From: Kappaphycus alvarezii
Taxonomy: Eukaryota > Rhodophyta > Florideophyceae > Gigartinales > Solieriaceae
Length of the DNA stretch: 64,000 nt
NCBI GenBank assembly: GCA_002205965.3
Contig: NADL03000599.1
Span: forward strand, 1,612,001-1,676,000
Direction: 5' to 3'
The notes beneath the pieces were generated by a model that saw only the letters and a list, made by a program, of their open reading frames with translations, had not been told where the DNA came from and did not search any database. Position numbers and translations under genes: made by a program. Below are positions 9,413 through 20,508 of this stretch, one piece after another. How positions within the stretch are numbered: position 1 is the stretch's first letter; every line of letters starts with the position of its first letter.

Positions 9413-9506
9413 TTAGTTTCTAGCAGGGATCAGCTTAAGGGAATAAAGCATCTTGAAGAAATCTGCGGGGACTGAGGGGATGGGGGGATCCGGCAAGGAT
9501 TTTGGA
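9413..9506 (+). repeat. Decayed tandem duplicate of the Nup54 C-terminal coding tail
   Basis: Bases 9428-9472 translate to DQLKGIKHLEEICGD, matching DQLKGIEHLEEVCER in the gene at 9266-9310. Weaker similarity continues to about 9506 (a run ending ATTTTGGA against GTTTTGGA). A TGA and frame changes show the duplicate is not coding. Confidence 0.7.
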
Positions 9507-9687
9507 CAACATATGAGGGAATAAGAGCAGAGAAGAGAGGGAACAGCACGGCTTTGAGGGCAAGGCCGAGATTATAGCCTCTAGTTGAATTTGGTCATTT
9601 TAAAGAGATACGCACTTACTCTTTCAAGCTTCTGGTTACGGGCGAGTTGGATTATCGGCACCAGCCCAGTGCAGAGGTATTTGCGAT

Positions 9688-10910
9688 ATGATTGACACCC
9701 GGTGGGAAGTCCACATGATGAGGACGAAAGGCTGGCGACATTGTCGTCAAGTATATTCGACCAAGATCGAGGTCTGTGCGCTGAAGGTGATAAGTTATAC
9801 AGTGTGCAACAAAATTATAGCAACTGCCGTTCCCCGGGCCCAAATGCAGCCGCACCTCTGCCAGTACTGCCTTGGAATCCCTGGACGCACGTACTCCGTT
9901 GACTTACGGCCTCTTGAACCCACCGCCCTTCCTGCCACACCCAACAACATCCAAACACAACTAAATAGGGTGTTGCAGAAGGCTTGAGCCAAAACATTCC
10001 GGCAAGATGACACGTAGGCAGCCTCACCCAGCCCTTATACGCACAGCGCCGAAGAAATCGGACACCGGATCCGTGGCCTCGCCTTCCGCCACAACCCCGC
10101 CGCCGCATTCCTCTTCGCCTATCCCACCAATGCTACCAAGGTGTCGCGGGCCCACAGGACCGTGATGCTATCCCGTCATCTCGGACCACCTGTCTACTGC
10201 GACTCACTCCCGCTAACCTGTCAGCGTTGTAAGCGAAACATGGACTCCTTAGGCGATCACGCTGCCGACCTCTGCCCTGCCAGGTTCGGCCGCACGCACT
10301 GCCACAACGCGCTCCGCAACGCGCTTGCTTTCCACGTCTTGCGTGCCGCCGGGCTCGGCTGTCAATACGAAGTGCCTCTCCTCGTCCCTGGCACCGAGCT
10401 CCAGCCCATGGACATGCTGATTCACCCCCCCGCCGATCCGAGCAACAAAGATACACGGCCCGTCGCGTGCGACATCAACGTCGTCTCTCCGTTCAAAGCC
10501 ACTGTTCACATGAAGGACAACTCAGCTGCTGGGGGTGCTGCCGCGTTGACGCACTGTGAGAAGGCACAGGACGTGGAACGCAAGCTGTCGAGCCGCCTCT
10601 CTCCACCGTCTGACGCCCCGACCCATGCACCGAACTTCACCTTCCAACCCATTGCGTTTGACTCGTTTGCTGCATCTGCACCCCAAACTACAGTCTTTCT
10701 TGATGAGTTAATCACGCGAGTAGCACGGAAGGATGGTACGACTGCAGGCATGATACGTTGGTGTGTGTATCAGCGCCTTAGTTGCATCTTGAGGCCGTCT
10801 ATTGCTATGGCTACTTGCTCGCGAACGCCTCTGCACGAGACCGATGTGGACCATCCGGTTAGTCCGTAGCCCTGCAGTTTACAGTACAGTAATGTATAGT
10901 ACGGTGTGGT
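9688..10910 (+). pseudogene. C-terminal region of non-LTR retrotransposon with RLE-like domain (copy 2)
   Basis: One frame runs from 9688 to a TAG at 10867-10869 with in-frame stops near 9985 and 10015. It encodes IRGLAFRHN, a zinc-finger-like CQRC, GDHAADLC, a HNALRN helix, then VPGTELQPMDMLI and ACDINVVSP. This order (Cys pair, GDHA..C, HN, then a P-D and a D-x-N/T-V strand) resembles the restriction-like endonuclease tail of R2/NeSL-type non-LTR elements; that assignment is inference from motif order. The frame ends in DVDHPVSP. About 40 bases of 3' UTR follow before a copia LTR cuts in at 10911. It is probably the tail of the same family as the RT at 1-2055. Confidence 0.7.
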
Positions 10911-11359
10911 TGTGGACTACACGTATTGGCCGTCGGGGGTAAAATGAAGGAATAGGTTGGGTACTTTAGTTGAGTTATTATGATCTGTTGTTTCTTGAAG
11001 ATAGGGATTTCCAGCTATGGAGGTTATCTTAAGTACCTATTCCTCAGACAAATAGTCATAACCCCTCGGCAGCTGGAGTCGGGCGGTGACTTCTCGGATT
11101 AGGGGTTTCGATTAAGGAGTTGGTAACACTAAAAGAAGAAGGGCCTTTGAAGGATACTTGTAGACCATCTGGCCTTATCGCGAGCCCCACTGTACGTGCC
11201 TGACGTGGAACATCCGGTTAGTTCTTAGCAGTATAGTCAGTCATGCAGTGTACACGATAGATACTCAATGAAGTAAAGTTTCATTCATCACTTATTAACT
11301 ACAGTATCCTACTTACGAGCAAGGGTTGCTAATTAGGGATTATGGGTTATATTTCCACA
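10911..11359 (-). repeat. 3' LTR of the copia element, with nested insertion
   Basis: It matches the other LTR over its first ~268 bases, carries a 112-bp insertion at 11179-11290 absent from the other LTR, then resumes (TTAACTACAGTATC). It lacks the second arm of the hairpin present in the 5' LTR. Confidence 0.85.
11179..11290 (+). mobile_element. 5'-truncated 3' end of the non-LTR retrotransposon
   Basis: A 112-bp insertion in the 3' LTR flanked by CTTAT on both sides (11174-11178 and 11291-11295). Its first part translates as SRAPLYVPDVEHPVSS-stop, aligning with SRTPLHETDVDHPVSP-stop at the end of the copy at 9688-10869. The rest is a ~60-base 3' UTR ending TCATTCATCA with no poly(A). It is therefore a severely 5'-truncated insertion of that family into the copia LTR. 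Confidence 0.75.
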
Positions 11360-11369
11360 GTCCCCCCTC

Positions 11370-11910
11370 GTAAGAATTAGGTCTGCGATGATGGTTCGGC
11401 GAAGGAAACGCCACGACGAATGAACCATTACTGAATAGGATGGATAACGATGCCTTTGTCGATGAGACGGTTCAAAATTGGGTTCTCCTTGATCTTAGTC
11501 AGTGCGTCGGCAGGGTTATGTTCACTTCTGATATAGGCGACGTCGCTTAGTCCGATTCATTGGTAGGCTTCGCGCATAGCCTGCACATCTACCATGAGAC
11601 GCTTCTCAGTGGTAGATGTGTTCTTCACGAGAACATCGAAAAGGGACTTCGAGTCCGTAAACATGCGTACTTGCAGTTTTTTGTTCAGCATGCGTTCGAG
11701 GTCATGCTTGATGGTTAGGCCAAGGTCCACGCCATCTGCAAAGGCGAATATCTCGCCACTAAGCACCGACCAAACAGCTCTGTGTGATATGCATGTGTTG
11801 TAGTGCACAATTTTGCAGCTGTCGGTCTTTTCGCAAAGTAACATGAGAAAGCCCAGTTGAGTGGACAAATCGTCGTTGTTTGCGAAAGAGCCGTCCGCGT
11901 ATACGCGCAA
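11370..11910 (-). pseudogene. Copia RNase H domain
   Basis: The minus frame 11557-11910 carries the RNase H acidic residues in YADGSF, LSGEIFAFADG and FTDSKSL. After one stop (near 11557) the same frame continues with YIRSEHNPADALTK, the usual C-terminal signature of Ty1/copia RNase H, ending near 11418. This is the C-terminal end of the copia polyprotein. Confidence 0.82.
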
Positions 11911-12339
11911 GTAGAGAGATGAAGGATCCAGTAGCCGTTGCAGAATCCCGCGGTTGGGATATTTGTGCGCCTTCGCTACAATGCGGTTGATAAACTAGAT
12001 TGAGTTGGCGTTGAATTTCGGCTGCGTGATTTGTGACCACTTGTTGACTGCGAACGCAATTTACAGGCGGGTTTTCGTAAGCAGATGTAGACGCTGTCGG
12101 AGGGAACGAAAGTCCGTGAACGATGCATCGAGAGGAAGAGGTTTTATGTGGATGATGTACTCGGTTTGGTAGTGGTGAATACCTTCCTGCGTAGTTGCAA
12201 CCTGCATCCCGGCGAACTTGAAGGAGTCGAGCTCTCGCGGCTTGGACTCAAAGCGCTTCTCTGTCTTCTTTATGAAGTCATAAAAACCTTTTGTACCGGC
12301 GTGGAAGGTGTATGCCAGAGAGTCCGGAAAGTTTTCCGT

Positions 12340-12964
12340 GTATCGTTTTGAAGAATCGGCGGATATCGAGAGCGCAAGCCTGCATGCCTAAGTCATCTTT
12401 GAGACGTTGCGTCATTGTGGCATCCCATTAGTCCCCAGCATCAGTGAGGCCGAAGAGTGGCTTCAGTAATTTCAGGAGCTGATTGGGAGCGAAATTTAGC
12501 TCTTGCGGGGGTTTCACATAAACATTTCTGAGAAGCTCGCCAGCGGATTGTAGATAGGCTTGGGTCACATCCTGTGACCATAATCGAAAGCCAAAGATCG
12601 CGGCCAGCGAGGCAAGCAGTCGTACAGAACTGATACGTAACATTGTAGCGGGGTGTATCAGGTTGTGGAGCTCCTGATTATTGAAGCTTTGCACTACATA
12701 ACGTTCCCGAAGTACCAATTAAAATATGTTACGTTGCAGTAGTCCCTCGATTTCTTTAGACCGAGCAGCAGTAAAACGCGGATCATGCTGTGGTGGACCG
12801 TGGGGCTCTAGAACATCTGCAAGATAGGTGCGGAAGTGCTTAGGCTGCTCAATAATGTCAGAAAGGGAGTAGTTAATGTGGTGGAGCAGCTTGGAGCCTT
12901 CAGCCTTAGTTACGGGCAAAATATGGTCAAGAGAGTACTTGGCCTCAGCGTCATTTCGCTGCAC
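12340..12964 (-). pseudogene. Copia reverse transcriptase
   Basis: Minus frames 12719-12964 and 12428-12718 give the copia RT N-terminal region and LLASLAAIFGFRLWSQDVTQ-AYLQSA, then VYVKPPQELN and LLKPLFGLTDAGD. The next codon is TAA where copia RTs have the Tyr of a YW pair; the frame then continues WDATMTQRLKDDLG. The YVDD-containing segment downstream is degraded. RT copies element RNA in the capsid-like particle; this copy cannot. Confidence 0.82.
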
Positions 12965-13416
12965 CCATACATTTTTCTCGAAAGTCTTTTTGACCGTAAA
13001 AGGGCCATGCCATCGCTTACTTAATTCTTGCTAGACATAGACCGGGCACCTAGAATGGACAAGGTAGTTGGTTGCTGGCAGTACTTATTCGCGGCGGGCT
13101 CATTGTATCCCCAGTTCTGCTGTGGTGTCAGCTATCTCCACACGGGCAATTTCTAAAGCACGCATTCTGTCGGTCTGTAAAAGCAGGGGCGTGGAATGGG
13201 GTGGAAACCGGGGGATGGAGCCAAACACAAGGACGGATGGTACGAGGCCAACGGGGCCAACAGTGTCATTCATGGCTTTCAAGGAAAGCTGTAGGGCTAT
13301 GTTCCACTCAACTCCGGGGAAGTATTACAAAATCTTGAGAAAGATGCGGCGTAGAGGGGCGTGATATCTTTCCCCGTTACCCAGTGCATTATGAGAATGC
13401 ACTCCGAAGAGCTGCA

Positions 13417-13749
13417 CTAGAATGCCTGCTTATTGAGCCAGGGTGTCGAATACTTGGCTCTGTAGGACGCTGTCCTGATCCAAGCGGACCGTTTCAGGGT
13501 ATCCGGTGTATGGAGATACCCAGAAAACCAGAAAAGCATTCCACATGGTTTGCGTTGATTTGTCTGGCAAAAATACAGCGGCGGAGAAGTTAATGTGCAA
13601 GTCAACAACGTGCAGAACGGGGTGACCTCGAAGCCAGACGAGATCGAGGGCGAATTCATGGTTGAACACGCAGTCGGTGAAGGGGAAGCTAACACGGAAG
13701 CGATGCGGTCACCCACTGTATCATTGACAAGTGTGACATGCTTTTTCAA
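13417..13749 (-). pseudogene. Copia integrase core
   Basis: The minus frame 13430-13669 reads FALDLVWL, GHPVLHVVDLHINFSAAVFL, then WNAFLVFWVSPYTGYPETVR and LDQDSVLQS. These match the integrase D-D segments (Asp in ALDL, VVD and the GYP...DQ block) of red-algal and other copia elements. An overlapping frame shift is visible. The zinc-binding N-terminus is not clear. Confidence 0.75.
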
Positions 13750-13972
13750 TTTCCTCTAGTGTCTGGAATGTCTCCGGTGACGTATCGGCGGGTTTGATGT
13801 GCTGAAGCAAGTGGTAGAGCTTCGTCGCTGACGGGTGCCAGAAATGGCGATGTAACCGTTCGAGTTCAGCTCATGTGTAGAGGATCGTGGCAGCATCCCA
13901 TTGCAAAAACATGTGGTGTTTGTGGCGAGTTATGGGGATTTTACAATCATACCTGCGACTGTGCAGGACATT

Positions 13973-14182
13973 TTAGACGTTGTCTGCGACCAGTTGGTGA
14001 GCATCGAGGACATCAAGGCCGATAAGGAGAAGAACATCAGCGTTGACAACATCCACCGCTAATTCCATGAACGAGCCATCAGGGGTCGAGATTCTGACAA
14101 TAATGGTACCCATACTGGAGAAGACGTTGTTCCTAAACTTGAAACTACAGTCGGAGTGCTGGAGTCGAAACTTTTGACGCAT
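13973..14182 (-). pseudogene. Copia aspartic protease remnant
   Basis: A short minus frame with IVRISTPDGSFMELAVDVV and VLLLIGLDVLDAHQLV, which fits the C-terminal half of a retropepsin fold (the hydrophobic ILLGxD strand). The active-site D-S/T-G is not visible, so the call rests on position between gag and integrase and on this strand. Confidence 0.5.
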
Positions 14183-14402
14183 CTGATTGTGATATGCCTT
14201 GGCTTTTTGAAGGCCGATGCATGATCGCTGCGCGCCTATGTCCTAGCAAGCGCCATCAAATTGCCGGGCATTAGATGAATAAAATTGATCGACGATGTAG
14301 TTCACCTTGTATACAATGCAGTGGTCGAATGATGTGGATAGTTTTCCACGCTTATGTCGTCTATGAGCGACTGGGCGACTGCGGGCGCGATCGGGTGGTT
14401 TC

Positions 14403-16100
14403 TTAAGTACGTGGGAATACTGCGTTGAAGTGCGTATGCCCCTTAGCGAAAAAACGAAGTTCCATCTGCGTTGAAATGGTACTCAGGAAGGGCATTAGAA
14501 AAAGACGCAAGCACTGCGAAGCGGTTAGAAGGTGGGAGTCGTGAAGCGAGGCGGGAGGGGGGTCGACGTGCGGGGGAAGGAGGAGTTTGAAGGGGGGGGG
14601 GCAAAGGGGAAGGGGAAGCGAGTAAGATGGATGACGGGATTGGGAGAGTTGAGGCAAGGGAAGGGGAGAGGTATGGATTGATGAGTGGGCACTCAGAGTT
14701 GGAGAAGGGGGGCACGGGAGCGTTTGAGTGAACATTACATCTTGGGGGTCTGGGGGCGTGTCAAGTGGAGACTTGGCATCCGTTGAGGTGCTGTTCTGGT
14801 CATAATCACCCTCATGGTTGTCGAACTTAGCATCGCCACTGTCAGAGTCCTGGTGTTGCATTAGAGTGCACAATATTGCAGACAGGAAATTGATGTACTG
14901 GGATTGTTCTGTCAACAGCTGTTGTAAGATGGTCACTTCTTGCTTAGAATTCCTACCGCGGAGCATGAATGAGATCCTGTTGCGCATGATTCTATCGTCG
15001 TCGCGGGGTTGGGTGCAGCGACGTTCTACATGATCACGTCCTCCACAGTTATGCTTGGAGGATAGCTGTTTTTGAGGAGGTGCGCGGGGGTCACGGCCGT
15101 GGCGGGCTTGGCTCTGGAACCAATTTTCGGCGTCAAGATGGGTTACTAGCTTGGAGAGCCTATGTGGGGAACGATCGGGGCGGGTGATGAGCTCCTGACC
15201 TGTTTGGGTGTGGTTGTTTGGCTGTTGGTCGGAGCGCCAGCTTTGATTTGTTTCACCAGGAAATCTTGTTCCGCTAGCAAAAGATCATAGAGGAAATTGT
15301 TGTATGTTGGGTCGTTTTGGCGCATGTTGGAGATGGGAGCGCTAGCCCAGTCACAAAGTCGTACGGCTTGGTGTAAGGTGCGGCGTTTGTCGCGATCTTC
15401 CGTGCGGCCATCAGGGCATTGGGGAAACAAGTACTCGATGCTTCGTGCCAACTTTTGAAGGGCGATGCCTTCACGAGTGCTCTCGTGAAGAAATTGGTCA
15501 ATACATAAGTCGTTGACCTCATCTTCAATTTGAGCCATGCGAGCAAGGCTGCTGAAACGTTGCTTCAGCGCGTTGACCATAGTACGCCAGTCTTGTATGT
15601 TGGTCAACTCAGAGTAATAGAACGTGAAAGCATTGTCTCTGAGCATGGAGTGAACATATGTGGCCTTGTATTCCGGAGGTACGTCGTTTATATGGCATAT
15701 ATAGTCGTATTGGCGCAACGCAATCTGCAGATTTTCAGCTGTCGCTCCACTGAATTTCTTGCCATCAGACCGATAGTAGGAGTGGATTTTGGCGTTGATG
15801 GCTGAAAAATTAGGTGCATTATTGTTATCAGGTCGATGGCTGAAAAATTAGGTACATTATTGTTATCAAACTGCAGCTGATGACGGGCTGGTGGGTGTTG
15901 ATTGTTTTGAGGAAGTCAACCAGGGGTTTGCAGTTAGCGCTGTGTGGTCGTACCATTTTCCAGGACCAAGTTGTCATGCTTGTGCGCGTTGTAGCGCGCG
16001 AGCGCTGCTTTGACCTCATCATAGTGGTCCTCCTCTCTCCAGATAGCCACAATAATGCGAATCATTATGAGATTGGTTCCTTGGAAAAAACGTACCTAGG
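14403..16100 (-). pseudogene. Copia gag region
   Basis: The minus frame 15146-15718 (RQYDYICHINDVPPEYKA..., WRTMVNALKQRF) is a Ty1-type gag capsid with a continuation upstream in broken frames. Near 15020-15060 the minus strand gives CGGRDHVERRC, a CCHC knuckle whose first Cys is not visible. The part at 14403-14987 is Pro/Ser-rich. A 38-base tandem duplication at 15797-15872 disrupts the N-terminal frame. Confidence 0.7.
15797..15872 (-). repeat. 38-bp tandem duplication in gag
   Basis: Two adjacent 38-base units beginning GATGGCTGAAAAATTAGG, almost identical, at 15797-15834 and 15835-15872. The length is not a multiple of three, so it shifts the gag frame. Confidence 0.85.
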
Positions 16101-16421
16101 TTGATACCGCGGTCCTCAAGGAAGATTTTTATGAGCTTAAATTTGTTGATGTTATTCAAGATCACCACGCGAGAGATTTGCCATATAGAAAGCTCTTCTT
16201 TGATAATGTTGCGTAATTCTTCACCGCGAAACCCAGGGTTGTATCCATCGAATGCGCGGAAATAATCGACGAGTAGGTGCTGCTCATTCGTACAAGCATT
16301 TACGCGGTTCCAATTGATCTGCGTCAGTTGACGTTCGTGGGGAGGGTTCCCATGGTTCTGGCGATTCGCCGTAGTTTGAGAACTAATTCGTTACGTCTTA
16401 CCGTAAGCCCTTACTCGCAAG

Positions 16422-16795
16422 TGTGGACTATACGTATTGACCGTCGGGGGTAAAATGAAGGAATAGGTTGGGTACTTAAGTTGAGTTATTATGATCTGTT
16501 GTTTCTTGAAGATAAGGAGTTCCAGCTATGGAGGTTATCTTAAGTACCTATTCCTCAGACAAACAGTCATAACCCCTCGGTAGCTGGAGTCGAGCGGTGA
16601 CTTCTCGGATTAGGGGTTTCGATTAAGGGGTTGGTAACACTAAAAGAAGAAGGGCCTGTTAAGGATACTCGTAGACTATCTGGCCTTATTAACTACAGTA
16701 TCATACTTACGAGCAAGGGCTAATCGCTAATTAGCCCTTTCTCGTAAGTATGATACTGTAGCTAGTTGGGGATTAGGGGCTATATTATATTCACA
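16422..16795 (-). repeat. 5' LTR of the copia element
   Basis: 374 bases, TG...CA ends, closely similar to 10911-11359 apart from that copy's insertion. It contains an almost perfect hairpin at 16693-16761. Confidence 0.87.
16693..16761. repeat. Long hairpin inside the 5' LTR
   Basis: Arms of 21 bases (CTACAGTATCATACTTACGAG at 16693-16713 and its complement at 16741-16761), continued after two mismatches by a 9-base inner stem. The 3' LTR has only the left arm. Confidence 0.85.
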
Positions 16796-16947
16796 ATGGT
16801 GAACATTTATTTGTGTGCTGAACCAAATCAAAAATACCCTATGACAAATGGGAAGGTTTAGAAATGTGGGCGTTTTTGTAAAATGGACCGTTTTTGGACC
16901 GATTATCTTATTTCAAGTCTTGGAAGAGGGATTACTAATGGTGAAAA

Positions 16948-16984
16948 CCATATCTTGAACGGAGTTCGCGTTCACAAGATATGG
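16948..16984. repeat. Imperfect hairpin near the DDE transposon end
   Basis: CCATATCTTGAAC at 16948-16960 pairs with GTTCACAAGATATGG at 16970-16984, with a 2-base bulge. It could be part of a terminal structure of the neighbouring transposon; no partner was found at the other end. Confidence 0.4.
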
Positions 16985-17022
16985 GGTCTTGAAAATGTTT
17001 ACCTAAGGGTTCTAATCAACGC

Positions 17023-18971
17023 CTAAAGTTGATACTCGCCCCAGTCCACCCCATTTCCGAAGTAATTAGCAATATAGGTATCATAGTCGCGGTGATACTG
17101 TTCCCAAACATTCTTTTTTATATGGGCTTCGCGCGTTCCCTCATGAGGAGATGGAACATCACTTTGCCTCCTAACCTCAACACAGTAGGTAGACGAATCA
17201 TTGTAAGACGAAGTATTCGACTTAACATCTTCAAACGAACAACTCGTTTTCAGCAAATTAAAGATGGTCCACTCTGCAGTGCTAGTATACCAGGAAGATT
17301 GGTATGAAATGAAAACCCATGGTAGTTCGAGATCTTACAGGTTGTCGGAAACGTGAAAAAAGCACCTAACATAGCCTTCCAGTCTGTCCACTTAACCAAA
17401 CTTCCACAAATTACTTTGTTAGATTTAGAGCTTTCTTCAATAACTTTCATCATTTCTTTTAGCTTTCTTCAATAAAATTCATCATTTCTCCCCGGCAGTT
17501 CACATTAACAGTCTTCAGCTTCCGTTTTACAAGCCCAAAAGCGCCATCGTAGCGGTTCTCAGTATGTCCCACAATGAAGAAGTAAAGAGAAACAATCTTC
17601 TCTAATCCTATTATGACTCTCCAGCAAAAGTATCATAACACGTAACGGTTCTTATTTTGTCCAGAACAGTTATCACAGTGCAGTGCAAGATTTTCAACGG
17701 GATTAATCAACTGTTCTGAGGCTCTGTGAATATCAATAACATGGTGAATCATAGAGCATACTTCGTTTCCCGTCTTTTTGTTTGGGCAGTGTCCTTCCAC
17801 AAGACCAAAAAACATAAACCAAATCCATATTACTGCTACATATCTCAAATATATCGAACTTTGGCCATGTAACGAAGTGTGATTGTCCTAGATATCGCGA
17901 CATGGACGGCAACAGCACCTTTTCGGCAAAGTAAAACGTGAGATGAACCATTCCATTGTCTGGACCTTTTACAGCTTCACTACCACAGGCTTTATAGAAT
18001 TCAAACTCAGCGACGGCCTCCATTTCATGCTTCTATAGTGTCTCAGATAGTATTTACTTCATATTACTACCTTCTGTAGTCTCGATGTAGTTCTTGAACT
18101 CGGTTCAAAGATCGCAGAAATCAGAACCGGATTTTGCGATTCGAAGTTTCGACATAGGTGTTTTCCAGACGCGGAGGAATGACCTTAAGACAAGGGGATC
18201 GTCCGGTTTTGTCCAGTTTCGTGCACATTTCTCAACTAGGGAATTGGAAATATCTGCCCACATTGCTGCATATCGAGCATAAACAGCAGCAACATCTGTA
18301 TCGCTTGGTAAATAACAAACAGGGTGATCTTCTGAGGATCAACGCCCAGTTGGGCAAAGCCTGCCATTCAGTTCACTGTACCTCCGCAAGAATTACAAAA
18401 CTGCTACGGTTTGTATCGATTGTTTTCTAGCACGAGAGAGAGCCCGTTGTGTTTCTGGAAACTTCAACTGGGGCTCAAAAGAGACCCTTTGGGCTAAGGG
18501 TTGTATAGTTTTCTCATTGAATTGAACAACGGGGGCAAAACTGCTGAGACAAAATGGTCACCCTCTTATTACGTAATTCACTGTAGCTCGGTCCTGTATT
18601 CCCTTTTAACGCTTTAATTTGCGGTTTTGGGCTCTGACAGCGTCCCTTACTGCAAGGTCGTTCGGTTCTCCTGGTGGTACGACCAGTGGCAGACACATTG
18701 CCCCTACGGTGTTCATTCGTTCGGTTTTATCAAGTCTTGCAAAGCTGATTGATAGTTCCAGCCTGTCCGCCACGCAACCAAATTCCTTATTCCAAGCGGG
18801 AAATGTGCATAAACTCAGATAATAACCGAAGTGGTCACAGGCGTATTGAAACTCCATCTCTTCAAATGTTTCTGGTGTTGGATCGTCATTGTCACCGCCA
18901 CAATCCTGGTGAAGCATATTCTCGCGAGGCGGGCCCTTCTCGTCATTACCAAAGCCTTCATAGTTGTCCAT
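17023..18971 (-). pseudogene. DDE transposase of the DUF7869 type, decayed
   Basis: Minus frames give, in order: 18606-18971 (acidic N-terminal part, uncertain), 17733-18023 with VHLTFYFAEKVLLPSMS and HFVTWPKFDIFEIC, then a frameshift to NEVCSMIHHVI and LALHCDNCSGQNKNRYVL, a stop, then FFIVGHTENRYDGAFGLVKR. This D-x-N-C-x-G-Q-N-K then GHT...D..FG series is diagnostic of the DUF7869 nuclease-like transposase domain found in animal and protist transposons. The first motif, usually D-F-A, reads Y-F-A here. Further minus frames 17250-17453 and 17023-17256 continue the C-terminus. Stops and shifts make it inactive. Confidence 0.75.
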
Positions 18972-20508
18972 TTTTTGAATGGTAGTGTTGGTTGGCGAGG
19001 GTCATTCAAGAAAGGTTGTGTTGGTGGTGGAGGTGGGTTGCACTCGATGGATACATTTTGTTGCCCCGATTTTTTATTTCTGATTTTTCTCGAGATCTCT
19101 TCCACTTTGCGTTGGACTAATACCCTCACGAACGATCTGGGCCTCAGTGGCTCTCTTTACTCTTTTATTTTTTTAAAATGAAAATTTGACCGAATGATGG
19201 CCTGGAGCCTGACGATTCCGGCGATGTGCGTATCTATTGGTCGACAAAATGTGCCATAGGGTACTCTTGAAATGGTTCAGCATACATTTAAACTCCTCAG
19301 TAAATGTCGCCTAGTGGGCTATGTTGTCAGGGTAATCTTGCAGGTGAATGCTGTAATGCAGAAAAGTGGAGAATCTTGTTTGGTCGGAATTGGGTGTGTA
19401 TCATAAGGAGCCTTTGGGGGTAGAGATAGTAGGGAGATGCAATGTAGAGACCGCTAACGATGAGAATATAGTACAATGATGGCGTCCCGTAGTTGCACGA
19501 GCTAGTTTTCGGTGAGGGCGTTGTTCCGAAGGAGTTCCATGGTCCTGGTAGCGGTTGTGTGGGGCGTTTTCGTAGGTACTGGGTGATGTGCGAACCAGTG
19601 TAGGAACAAGCGTAAGGTGAGGCGGCGTGGGTGCCCCTTGAGGATGGGGGAGGTGAGAAAGGAAGGGAAGGATACGATTTGTGTTGTGGCGGGTGCGTGT
19701 CGGGGTGAGAAGCGACGTTGGCGGCGGCATGGGGAGCTGTTAGGGGCATTCCAGTCGGAGATGTAGAGGTGGGATGGGTGCGTTTGGGATGGGGAGGGGA
19801 GGGTTTTGTCGAGTAACGAATTTGCTCCATAGCTCGTGATGTTGTGTATCGCTCCGGCCACCGTGGTCTTCTGGTTGCCTTTGCTCGTCCTGGTGGTAGC
19901 TTGAAAGGAAGAGAGGTAGTTTGAGGCCCGTCGTTGCAGAAGGCTGGTGTGGGTAGTCGGATCCTGCGGTGGAAACCATAGAAACTATTTGATGTGAACT
20001 ATTTGAAATTAGGGGCGGTACCTGTCAATCTTTACACTGTAATTACCAAGAGCACACTACATCTCGGACGCAGTCTTTCACACTTTTGCATGTTAGACAT
20101 CTACGAGCTCAGCCCCTCCTTGCCGTTGGAGTCAACGGATAATGAAGAAGTATTGCTACGTCTGATTCCGCAGAATCCGTAGCTGCGCTCACACCACAGC
20201 TTCAGCCCTTCTTGCCAATAAGATTTATTCACCTACCCTCCCATCCTCTCCTTCACTTCTCTTTATTTTCTGTTGACTGATAAGGCTGATTGTACAGTCT
20301 TATAACTGCAGCTGATAGAGGCGGGTAACACGACAGTACCCCTCCAAAAAGCTATTTTTTTCGCAGTGGGTTTAGTTTTGGCGTTCCACCAGTACCTAAG
20401 GGTACAGTGGTTCCCGCCAGAGTTGCGATGCAAACAGTTGACTCCAGCCAGATTAGTTAGCCACTGTTGGCATAGAGATGTACAGTATTCGCCGCTAATT
20501 TAACAGAT
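18972..20508. other. Region with no supported gene
   Basis: Minus frames at 19327-19979 are Pro/Ser/His-rich, overlap in all three frames and show no recognisable domain; they may be a decayed element fragment. The rest, including 20000-20500 before the pogo transposase, shows nothing I can name. Confidence 0.4.

Larger units (their letters stand above)
10911..16795 (-). mobile_element. Ty1/copia LTR retrotransposon, decayed
   Basis: Bounded by LTRs starting TGTGGACTA and ending CA at 10911-11359 and 16422-16795. Flanking bases GTGGT (10906-10910) and ATGGT (16796-16800) are a probable 5-bp target duplication with one change. The minus strand reads gag, protease, integrase, RT and RNase H in Ty1/copia order, all interrupted. 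A purine run next to the 3' LTR (11361-11369, read on the minus strand) is the polypurine tract. No convincing tRNA-complementary primer site was found next to the 5' LTR. The element sits in the 3' UTR of the non-LTR copy at 9688. Confidence 0.88.
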
